64,000 nucleotides of DNA from contig CP136061.1 of assembly GCA_032622095.1 (NCBI GenBank), forward strand, positions 219,949,148-220,013,147, read 5' to 3'. The stretch comes from Siphonodentalium dalli. Taxonomy: Eukaryota > Mollusca > Scaphopoda > Gadilida > Siphonodentaliidae. Below, piece by piece: positions 23,674-35,300 of the stretch. Position 1 is the first letter of the stretch. Each line of letters opens with the position of its first letter. Made by a program: the position numbers and the translations under genes. The notes below the pieces were generated by a model, which did no database searches, was not told the origin of the DNA, and worked only from the letters and a program-made list of their open reading frames with translations.

Positions 23674-24240
23674 TTTAAGGAACGGATAATAACTAAGAAA
23701 TATATTTCCGGAGTTATTTTTTTGAATTTATAAAGTTGAAAGTTCCCTGTCAAAACTTCAAAAAGTTCCAAGGTTTTGAACTGATGGGATATTATCTCTA
23801 CGGGCGTTAGCTTGGGTAGAGATTCATGGCATGACCTAAGAAGGAGTCATATTTTTTTAGGGAAATGTTTGTATAATAAGTTCAACAAACGACTTACACG
23901 TATGAACATTTCCTATGAGATAACTATACTCACCAATTATGCTGTAGAATAGAAAGGTTTAAACGGACGAGGACCATGATATGTGTACTATGTGTATACG
24001 CAATATGGAAAATATTATGTCTCGATAATAAGGAAATAATTAGATCGTAAACATGAGCCCATTAAAGTCACATATCGGTTTGAATGTCCAAATTATACTA
24101 GCGTTAGTTACATCGAGGTCCGGTCCCAGTGACCAACATATAGGTCGATACATATGCTAAATATTTATATTCGGACTCTGTATGCCACAGAAAGACTAAT
24201 TATGGTGATCCCTATATCCGCACTTTCTTCGTCATGGAAC

Positions 24241-25762
24241 AAAAAAGAGCGTTCATTGTTAGGCAATTCCTGATATGGTAGAATTAAAGAGCGTTTATGT
24301 CACCTTTTGTGAAAAATTCAAAAAAGCTTGAACGTTGGAGTGACCGTGTAAAGTATTTTTCAGAGCATAGTAAGCCGATATATAACAAAATTTGTATTTA
24401 TCAACCTATCTTGTATCTCCTTCCATGTCTCAGTCGAGCGTTCAAATTGTGTCTACCGGTACAGGGGGGGGGGGGCGCACAAAAGTTTTATCATACAGGG
24501 CCGGGGTGGGTGGGTCCGAAGAGGTCCGAAAAAATGAGTTTGTGCAAAAAATTTTCTATTCACATTTTTGCCCTTGTTTTAAGTTGTTTTCAAATATATT
24601 AATTAATAATTGTGTTCTAATGCAGGTTATGGCCTTTACAGACACTTAGGAACAGGGTAGGTATAAGATATAAGTAATACAGGGGAGATCTTCCAAAAAC
24701 AATACCTATACCGGGCGGGGTGGGTGCATCTCAGAGGCCTGAAAAAAATTATTTGTGCAAATTTTTTTCAACCCACATTATGGACATTGTTTTAAGTTGT
24801 TTTCACTAATAAATGTGTTCTAACATAGATTATGACCTTAACCAACACTTAAGAACATATGTAGGTATAAGATAAAGCACTCTCTGGTGCCAAATAAAAG
24901 TGATGACTGAATAGGAGTGCTGGTTTGCATTTCACCTCAAATTAATATTGAATAGTGCCTGATAGTGCTGGCATTTTCACTCTGGCATGTCTAATGACCA
25001 AATAATACTAGTGTTGCAGAGTGCTAGCTAACAAAATACCTCAAATTAAAAATAAACATGCCAGCCTGTTTATTTGGCTCCAAAGAGTGATACCTATATA
25101 CTATATAACTGTCATTGCCGGTATGGCTATAAGGTGTTCTGATATGATGGTTGGTGGCACCTTTTTGGGAACAACAGTGAAAAAGTCATTAATTAGTAAC
25201 TGGACTATTTATGTAAAAATTAAACACAATGTTGGCTTATTGGCACTATAAATATTACCTCACAATATCTGTGCATACTGTAGAATAAAACACTTTTTAT
25301 TTCAAAATGTATTTTTCAATGTCGAAAAGAACATCATAACCGTTGATAGTTTTTCAATTGTTTGAACACTTGGAATCTGCCAGAAACGGACCAATTTAAA
25401 ACTTACCTTTGATTCTGTTTGATTTGGTCTTGAATAGATTTAAAATGATTTTTTTCTTATTTTAGAGGGTGGGTCCAAAAAAATCAGGCGGAAAAAAATA
25501 ATTATTTTGCACAAAAAGGGTGGGTGGGTAGCAAAAGGCCCCTGTATGTGTAAATTTTCTCACGACCCCCCCCCCTGACCGGTACGTAATTTTGAAGGAG
25601 GCATAATGTGGGTTGACAAATACACGTCTACATATGCTCTGAAATTTACTTGCCATGGTCACAGCCAATTTTCCAGCTCTTTAAAAAATTTCGCACAGAA
25701 GTGAAATAAACGCTCTTTATTTATACCATATCAGGAATAGACTAACACGGAACGCTCTTTTC
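24241..25762. mobile_element. 1.5-kb element with AAAGAGCGTT-motif ends
   Basis: The left end has AAAGAGCGTT, TTCCTGATATGG and AAAGAGCGTTTATGTCAC; the right end carries the complement of the same series. Poly-G next to an ACCGGTAC-like site (~24450) is mirrored by poly-C (~25566-25574), so the element folds back on itself in part. The interior has a ~217-bp tandem duplication (24500-24680 and 24717-24880). Confidence 0.7.
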
Positions 25763-26502
25763 TGTTTGATGCCGTGCACATGGCTGTTGTTTGTTTTGGG
25801 ACCCAAACACCGTGTTTATAGATGTATTTTTATGCCTCCAATGTGTCTCTCTGGAACATACAATACCACAGAAAGGTATATAGTTCAGGTATTTATTGAT
25901 CGATTTATACCCCTATGTCACAACTAAACAAATGCTAATGGTGTCCTCACAAAATAAACTGATTTTACATCATGCGAATATGGTTATGTTTGGTCTCAGA
26001 TGCCGAGAACTTATTCAGGTTTCCAGACATTCACTTACAAAAAAACAGCAAAACAACAACGACATTATTATGATATTAAATAAAATTTATAATCGGAATT
26101 GGTTTTCCCCCATAAAAAACTATTGTTAGAATTTGCTCATGGAATAACAAGTAGGCTATATCAATACCAATTAGAACATAATCAAATGAAACAGACATTT
26201 AGCTACTGCAAGTCTGTTTCCCTATTAAAATCGATAATATATAATGAAGTAAAAGTGTTTGTTGAGCACCTATAACCCAAATTGGCCACACTCAACCTAC
26301 CACAGTCCACCCGCTATCCCAAGGTAGGTTGGTTGGTCATGGGAAGCCTTTCATCCATTGCACACAGCTACTGGAAAATTAGAATCGTTATGCAATGCAT
26401 ATTCAAAGGTCAGACAAACAACGGAATATAGTTCATAGATGCTTTGCGCGAAAAGTTTGGACTTCGATCGTGCAGGTCTTACGCACAGTATAGGGCACCA
26501 CC

Positions 26503-27036
26503 TAAAGGCACGGGCGGCGTTCGTCGCAGAAATATTCACATTTGTTCAAATCGCCATCAACAGAAGGAATTTTAAAATATATATAGTTTTGTTCACATGC
26601 CAAACACAACAGCGCGTAAATAGTATATATTGTCGCCAAGACGTACGATGGTGTACGTAAACAAGAGCCTGGTCATGTTACAGAAGTGTTGCTTCTGTTT
26701 ACATAACACAGCGCAATTCTATTGGTGAATCACACACATATGATATAAACGCTCTTTATTATTTCCATATCAGGAAAACAGTAACAAATAACGCTCTTTA
26801 TGTTTATCATATCCTGATCTAAACAAAAGCCAGGTTCTGTAACGTTTTTTTGCTTTTGTTTACATAGCAAAGGAAAAAAACATTTGAACAATAACATACT
26901 GTTTATGCGATATTTCTGATTAGTATAAGAACAAAAACTGTCTATATTTTACTATTCTTTCTGTTTATGGCGGTTTTTGACGGAGGTGAATATTTTAACA
27001 GCATACCCACCGCCAACGCCGCCCGTATATCTTTAA
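26503..27036 (+). mobile_element. AGGCACGGGCGGCG-ended element, copy A
   Basis: Starts AGGCACGGGCGGCGTTCGTC and ends ATATCT/TTAA; ~130-bp imperfect inverted ends, with the AAAGAGCGTT motif pair in the middle. Copy B, inverted, is 37265-37788. Confidence 0.8.
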
Positions 27037-28419
27037 AACATCTGGCAAATAAGAGACTTGAATTTGCTCTCGCGAAGTTTGGTAAGGAAAGGAAATTATC
27101 TAATCTTTGGTGACCGACTGTAGCACACGCGTCACCCAAAGGCTGTGACAGACAAAGGGCGTGCGCTGTAATGAGATGACGGTAACGTGACACGAGGATT
27201 ATTTGTATCTGCACATAGAATAGATGGCCTCAGCTAGGAAGCCTGAAGCCATGTTGAAAACCGACTGACAAAACAAAACGCGTGCCTTTTCTATGTTTTG
27301 GAAATCCGGTTTTATATATTATATCTAAATGCAACAGTATATATATATCATGGATAAGCTCTTGTGCATACCTGAGGGTTGACCATAAATAATCGACTCA
27401 TTCTACCAGCTGTTTCAAAATCATCAGAAAACGTGTACATAAATCATATAATTGTTCTTGCTGAGAGATGAATATTTTTCAATCCAGTTAGTATTTTCTC
27501 CCAACCTATATATGGTAATGCATACCAAATGAGGAATTTACTATGATAGTATTGCGAGTTGTAAGTTGTAGACGCACCAAATTAGGGGTTTTTACAACGG
27601 ACGTATAATGCGCGAATCTAAATAAGGAAATGACGCAATATCGTGACTCTGCTCATAAACAATTCACTGCGCTTTTTGCGAGAAACTAATCAATATTCGA
27701 CCTGCATTTTCTCTGACACAAAGTGTTTTTGGTGAATAATATCGCATTCATATCATCATTATGCTATAATATTAGTATATTCTTTAGGAAATTATCATAA
27801 TTTGATAAATGTTATTTCTAAATTATACCCTACAACGAAGACCGCCCGTCCCTTTAACTCAGCGGGATAATTATTTAATTAATTTAAGAGCGATTAACAG
27901 AGAACTGCGTTATGTAACAGTTAAGTTAATGATGCCACAGATTCAGGCGAATTATTGGGATTTAAACCGAATAAAACGTGAAGAATACAACAAATGCGTA
28001 TTTCAGAACAAGAGCTTCGTAAATGTCACGTATATCCGATACATGTAAACTACGTGAAATCGCCATAGCTGTAAACCTCACTTTTCGTCCAGTAATTGTA
28101 GATGCGTATTTTTAAAGTTTCATTAGTAAATTTATTATAGTTCCCCAATATAATTGATATTTTGTTGTAAAATAATTAATGGGCAATCTGATGCATGCAT
28201 CTTGTCTTTCTTCTTGAAGATGGCATCTCAAATGATAACACCCCTGCATATGATTGTCTGCTCCGTTAAGGTTATACCTCAAATTACTGGAGAAACAATG
28301 ATGGTTGCATGTATTCATCGGAATTTTAAAATATAAATTGGTGACATAATATGTATATAGTTTGGATAAATTGAAGACATAGGACTTTTCTAGTGATAAC
28401 AATGATTATCTGCAAGCCA
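27037..28419. other. No gene seen
   Basis: AT-rich. The reading frame at 27809-28048 has no known match and no splice logic. Confidence 0.5.
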
Positions 28420-28780
28420 TTCCCAACAAGAAAACCATAGTCAGAAATGGTAACGCGCTCAAGATCATATATTATATACCCATGATTGTAATTATAGAAT
28501 CTTTTTCATTTCTGTTATTTGTAATTAGCATAGTTTATCACAAACCAAAAATCAACATTATTGACATAATGTAAACGCCAATAAACGAAATTGAAATTCC
28601 CAACTACACCTTTTACCGGGCTCGACCTCCGGGTCGCACTACAACTTTTAATGTGTCCTATTAATTACCATTCTATAAATAGAACCCCTATCGCACACTG
28701 TATACCAAGAAACAGCGACACATTATGCACGCGGAGCGCGAAATAATTATACAAACAGGGGTCAGGGGTCAACGCTATGA
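28420..28780. repeat. Dispersed repeat R1, copy B (inverted)
   Basis: Reverse complement of 16005-16580 with internal differences; starts AAGAAAACCATAGTCAGAAA and ends beyond CGCACACTGTATACC. Confidence 0.65.
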
Positions 28781-29936
28781 AGAGTTTTATTTGCTAGTTT
28801 CTACCATTGTTTGCAAGAACTAACATTTTTGTAATTATGCGAATACTATAAACATACCACTACAAATAAAATCACAAATATTCTGCGTTTTTTGTAACAC
28901 TCATATTTCCCAATCATAAAGACAAATCGAGTACTCTGAAAGTATATTGACTGTTCGTGTAAGTTACAGTGGATGTTCTTTAAAGTATAGCAATGGGTTA
29001 CTTGGTCGATAATTCGCAGGCAGAATAATTGACAAACGGGGCAACCATTTTTGAAAAACGGAGAGTTGTTTCAAACTGATTTTATGAAAATTAATAAGCA
29101 AAACGCTATTTAAATATAAGAACTGACAGTATGTTTGTGTGGTTTGTATTGACAGATATACGGCAATGATGATGAAGGAACAAATTTGGCCAAGAACCTA
29201 CGTCACCGATCAGGTCTCTGACCCAAATAGGTTTTGATTTTAAATTTGTTTAAAACATATATCGAGGATCTTTAATGAGTCGAAAATCCATACATTTTGG
29301 AAGGAAAAACGATATTTAAACGGCTGGGTTTAAAAACAAAATTAATATTTTAGTGGACGAAATTGAGATAAATTTTATCACATAATCACAATTTAGGAAG
29401 GAACAATTATCTCGAAACGGCTGGTGTTAAAACAAATAATGATTTCCTTATCACTATCAAAGATGAAGTAAAGACACCTTCAAGAAAAATACAGTTCCAT
29501 TTTAAATGTGTCTCTTCAACCCAACACAAATTAAATATCATAATTATATTCTAATTAACATAATAGTAAAGTTCCGACACATTGCCTTCGAAATCATCTT
29601 ACGTCACTGCGGGTGCCGATAAAACTCGTGTCTTACTAAACCTACGAGGGCGGGTTTAGGGGCTAATTATACGTTTGTCTGACTGGATAAACTAGCATAT
29701 GAGGTGTTCAAATTCACAATTAAAAAATCCCAGTAATCGATAAAAACTCATATTTACAACTGAAATTTACAAGGCAAATAGGTATCGATTCTGCCCCGAT
29801 TTTGAACATCAACAACTCATGCAAATTCACATGCATGAGTTCCAGACAGCAGCTATCTAATCGTCTGAAGCGACGGTTTAGATATTACATTATTAACGTA
29901 GGTTACTGACCCTAGTAAAGGAGACGCCATCGGTTT
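28781..29936. other. 3' flank of the first sulfotransferase gene
   Basis: No gene or clear element. Presumably holds the 3' UTR on the minus strand; no convincing AATAAA in the first few hundred bases was identified. Confidence 0.5.
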
Positions 29937-32357
29937 CTATTGTCTTTTGAGTATGGATGGGTAGCCATACGAAAACAACACATAATCGGGATGGAACATT
30001 TTCAACAAGTCGACTTTATCGTCCTCGGAGATTGTATCAAAGAAATCGGTGAAAACATTTGCCGTCTGCGTATGGTTGTACGTCTTTTTGGGGAGTCTCG
30101 TCGTCGACGGTGCGTTAATTCTATCCAGAACATAGTTAGAATCTTCTACAAGCCTCTCGTATTTCCCAATAAAGTCGTACTTTATGAAACAGGGATGACA
30201 AATTCTGTGATAAAGATTCCAGTGGATATCCAGCGTTCTTCCATTGCGGTTTTCGTCAAGCAAATACGTCACGAACTCATCGAAAGTGACGTCATCAGCT
30301 TTCGAGTAAGACATCGGCGTATAATTTGCTCTGTATCGTTTAATAATGGTTCGACCATATTTCATTTTGTAACCTTTGTTGTAGATGGTCGTGAACTTGC
30401 TCCGATAGCCAGAAAGTAGTCTCTCTAACGGCTCACGAACGAAGACGAATTTGAAATAATGTTTAAGTTTGTAACGGATTTCTCTCATTGGATAATCGCT
30501 TAAATATCTAACGGTCCTGTGATATTTAAAATGAACATCGGTCCCATCAATTTCTTCCGGTTGTGTCGCGTTTATTTTCCCAGTGAGAAACAGGAACAAC
30601 CTCTTCCAGTTGGTGGTAGCGACTTTAGGGATAGGGCAGTATATGACTTTATATTCATCATCAACTATAATGTTTCTGAACCATTTACGACTGATAGTTG
30701 ATTTAATATATGATTTGACATGCAACTTTCTGCAACCTGCCGCCAGCGTTCTCTTGAATTCATCTTGATGATCGGTTTTGTCCTGAAACATAAATGGTTT
30801 TCAGGCGTTTTGCATATACTAGTATCCGGACAAGAATTTACAAAATATGTCCAATAAAGAATTTATATGGATCTATCCTGCGAAAAGCATGTGGAATATG
30901 AACACTAAATAAGAAAGGATCAAAACGATACACGTTTTTAATATACTTGAAAGGTTTAATAAATATATATATTACACGATCCTACCCTTATTCCAAGCAA
31001 TAAACCCATTCTATAAGTTGTGATATTAAACGTTCGTTTAAAGGTACTCAACCCGTAAAGAGGGTCCCCATCTCAACAGATTCCAACAACAACAATCCGA
31101 TCGGAGGGTCCTATATTACTATTTCTTTGGCTTTGGGGGTAAAAAATATTTGATTCGAGTCGAGGAACCCATCAAACAAAGCTCAGAGTTATTAGATATT
31201 GATTTTTGAAATTTGTTATAAACTCGAGATAAGTACTACTAACTGCCGTAATCTGCTCTGGATGTGTTCTCCAAATCTATTCAAACAGACAAGGATGGAT
31301 AACTCTAAAATCAAGTGGTAATTTTAACGCAATTTTGACTGAGTTCTGGGCCAGATAGTATTCCCGATAATGAAAAATAATAGATTTCTAAAATCGATAT
31401 CTAACAAATCTGAGCTTTGATGGGTGATTTCCTCGACTCGAATCAAATATTTTTTACCCCCGAAGCCATTGAAATAGTAATTGAGAGGAGTTTTATCGGG
31501 TTGAGTACCTTTAATAACAGGAAATAGTGCCAGGTGACCTTTGACCGGTTTGTCGTCTGGTTACATTCCGAACGCTATGTCTCAAAATAGTATGGCTTCC
31601 AATTTGTTTTCCAACAAACTATAATGAATGAAGAGTTATGTAATTAAATATACTCCATTAAATACGCCAAAGAGTCTTTATTTATCTGGGACTCTTTCTT
31701 TACGGGGCAATTAAACAACGCATAGTTATGTGAAACGTCATGGTATGCCTTATAGAAGCCAATGTTAGTTTCTCGTCCCATTTGTTGATTTAAGTATGTT
31801 TTGTCGAGGTTTTGGAAAATGTAATAAATAGAATCTACAACTCGTCCCCAGTAATATAAACTGTTAATAGCGAATTTACAAAACTTCGTCTAGTAAGTTA
31901 TGTCTTCATACCGACAAAGGCTCGGTCCAGAATCGAATAATTATGTGAAATACAGCTCCGTTAATTACAAAATCAGTTGGCAAAATTACTTGGTCATATC
32001 CAATAGGACTGGTGTAAGATATACCAAACCTTCAAATGACCTTAATTGCGAAGAATACTTGAATAATATTGACGATCTTAATAGAACTATATTAAGTAAA
32101 TTTCGAACAAGCAGTCATAATTTACCAAGTGAAACCAGCCGATGGTCTGGCTCTGTTGAAGATGATAACATATATGTACAATATGTGACGATAACACATT
32201 AAAGTTGGCGATGATTGTTATTATTATCTTGAATGCAAGAAAATTGCCCAGTTACGAAAACGAGTGATTTGGCTTCGTTGCGAAGATTATGTGCTTTTAT
32301 AAGTATTATTAATCGGGTCAGTAAGAGTACTTTATGATGATGGCTATGATGATGATG

Positions 32358-32389
<32 letters not shown>

Positions 32390-35300
32390 GAAGATGATGA
32401 TGAAGATGATGATGATGAAGATGATGGTGATGGTGAAGATGGTGGTGATGGTGATGGTGAAGGTGATGATGAAGGTGATGGTGATGGTGACTGATGGTGA
32501 TGGTGGAGGTGATAGTGGTGGTGATGGTGATGATGATGGTGGTGATTGTGATGATGTTGACAAGACGATGATGATGTCGGGTCGTCGCATGCATTGTATA
32601 TATGCGAGTTCTTTCTCTATTTCCTTCTGTTCATCTTTTGTAAACACTACATTGTTCTCAATATCCATATATGACATTTTGGGTCAGAGAATAATGCATA
32701 TATAGCCCCATTCACGTGATACACATTAGCATATGCGTAGTACACAGTTACCAAAGATACACACGAAGAAACCATAGACTCCATGAATCAATAGAAGCAG
32801 AATCTCTATGATAATTTCGACCAACCAGTCGTTTATACTCACCTCTGATTGATAATTGACCAACCGTGGGTTATTAACATCGACGTAGTACACCGTTACC
32901 ATGGATACATACATACGTATAAACATTGCACTCAATGAACGATATAAGCAGAATCTCTCTAATAATTGCGACCAATCAATATTTTATACCTACCTCTGAT
33001 TGATCACTGATCAACTGTGGGTTAGTTCTCATCGGCGATTGGACGGTATCCACTAATATCATATCTTTACCTGTAAATGTGAAATATGATTTAAAGGGAC
33101 CTGAGGCAATCGCAGTGGGTATATGTGCGAGAAATACAAAAGTCTGTAGAATATCACTATTAAGAAGAAATAGATAAAAGTTGTTCCTATATATTCATTA
33201 TCGTCAGGTCACCAATAACGAAATTCGTGTGTTTAAATTTTTTTTATATACACAAATATTTTGCTGTGATTTGTCAACAAACATCGCTTTTCGTGTATTA
33301 AGTTCAAACAGTTTAGTCTAAATATGATTTCCAGAATATGTTTCAATGCGTTGACCTTTTCAGGTATTTACGGTAAAAATTTTGGTATCTTATTGGACTG
33401 ATTAGACTTGTGTCGGTAATTCTACGGTAACATTAATGTTTACAGAATCGTTTTGATATCCGATATTTCATTATTGGAGAGTTATTAATAGCGAAAATAA
33501 AAACAAAGTTCAGTCCCCTCGCTACACGATGTCTGAACGCTGCCGGCGCCTGTATTTTCTTAATTAAATTTAACATTTTTTATTGAAGTGTTTTGCCAGC
33601 TACAATTCATTATGGCTTGATCTAGACCACTTTCAAATGAATATGGACAGTTCAGTTTCTCAGAATGATGCAGAATGAATTGTAACATACAAAAGTCTCA
33701 AATAAATAAATGCGACATTTCTTCACATGCCATGTAGGTGCGGGCAGCGGTAAGTCCTGCGTAGGGGACTGAACTCTGCATGGAGCTTGCACAAAACGAG
33801 GCCACTGACAATAATTAATAGTGTCTTGAAAGAGTTGGTTCACTCAACCTCTAGGGACCCACGTAGCCTAGCCATTTATATACCCTACTCTATCACGAAC
33901 TGAAGCATGCAGCCACGCCACGCAACTCAACTGCTCCTGAAACACATTGCTGAGAAACTCATTCGGCTGAACCCGAAAAAATAACAACTGCCGTGGCCAA
34001 TAACGCTATCTCAGTAAGTTGGTGGGAGAATTTACGTCATCGACAACCGATCGACGATAGCATAAGGTTTATCGAAACATGTCTAACATGTCCGACAAAA
34101 GCAGTGTATTGTCCATAAAATAGCCGCCGGCTAATTCAGAAACTATAGCAACTGCGTTGCCGAAGCACACTATCCCATTCAGTTGGTGGGTGAGTTCATA
34201 TTATTCACAACAAATCAACAATTGTATATGTCTATGAATGTCAAAATTCTGAACGAGATCATCCAGACATTTTTCCCCCTTCACGATTCCTATTGTAGAC
34301 GGCCTGCATGTAATAATATAGCATCCGCCCTTTTAGCTCAACTTTACTTTGTAGAGTTTGAGCTATTGTCGTGTGTTGGTCATCCGTCGTCCGTGCGTGC
34401 ATGGGTGCGTTCGTCCGTCAACAATTTCCTTTTGCAATTTCCTTTTGCAGGCCACATCCCTCATCCGATCGTCACAAAACTTACTAGGGATCATCGGTCT
34501 GACCTCTAGATGGGAGCTTACCAGCGGCCATCTTGGATTTTACTCTTTTCATCATTAAATCACTTGACACACTCTACTTCCATCGTCCGATCGTCACCAA
34601 ATTTCTTATGGATCCTCGTTTAACTGTAGGCATACACTGCATGACAATACAGATGGTAATGTGGTGTCATAATTAGGCATATCGGTCAAACTGTGGTATT
34701 CAACCTGTAGGAGGCTGTGACAATGTATTCGGTAAATAAGATTTCGATTTGAGTGACACTCGCGGGTGTTTAATATGAACCCAATTCATTCGTGAGTTGT
34801 GTGGCTACAATCGAGTTTGCTACGATTTGGTGTCTTGATATATTTGTATTGCAAGGACGTGTTATTTTCGTACATATCTTATTGGACACAAACTTCAAAG
34901 TAGCGTCATATCCAATATACTGAGGGTCATTATGTAAATTTCGTGAAAATTACGATTTTTAGCATCTTTAAAACCATTAACATTGTTTAATAGTTTAAAA
35001 TGAAACTACCCTTGTTTATCAGTTTTATCTGTTTTCGCCATCTCATGGGTCTGAAACACTTTTCCGTGTGACAATACTTTCGGCCATTATGACAACCATC
35101 CTTGCTTCAACCAGGTTTCGGTAGATTATTCAGAGGAAACCATGCACAATTCCGCTGAGTAGAAACATTTATATGCTAAACCTAATTTTGGTAGGTAGAT
35201 TGCCAATGAGAAAAGTGATGAAATAGATGGTAATGAAGTGTGAAATTTGTGTCCATCGCCTATTATTTTTAACTGGTATTTGGTATTCACCCCTCTGTTA

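Larger units (their letters stand above)
21650..23839. mobile_element. Mutator-like element carrying two further insertions
   Basis: Flanked by 9-bp direct repeats GAAGGAGTC (21641-21649 and 23840-23848). The ends are ~100-bp inverted repeats (GATCATGCCACGAATCTCTA against its complement at the right). A 9-bp duplication with long terminal repeats points to a Mutator-like derivative. Its own length is ~535 bp; the rest is the AGGTACTC MITE and the foldback element. Confidence 0.88.
21522..23958 (-). mobile_element. TTAACCCTTTCTATA-ended MITE, split by a 2.2-kb insertion
   Basis: TTAA/CCCTTTCTATAATAAATGG at 21518 and TAGAATAGAAAGG/TTTAAAC at 23945-23964 are the two ends of the 252-bp element seen whole at 54491-54742. 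Everything between 21650 and 23839 is inserted. Its TTAA flanks and CCCT start are those expected of piggyBac-type derivatives. Confidence 0.85.

Noticed and set aside
29940-30419. Plus-strand open frame of 159 codons
   Set aside because: It is the antisense of the sulfotransferase catalytic exon, which explains its openness. The same holds for 50972-51493.
32199-32705. Long open frames on both strands, rich in Met/Asp or His/Ile
   Set aside because: They are translations of the ATG microsatellite at 32332-32560 and have no protein character outside it.
32735-33033. CRISPR-like or satellite array
   Set aside because: Only two long units, and they include an exon; it is a simple tandem duplication.
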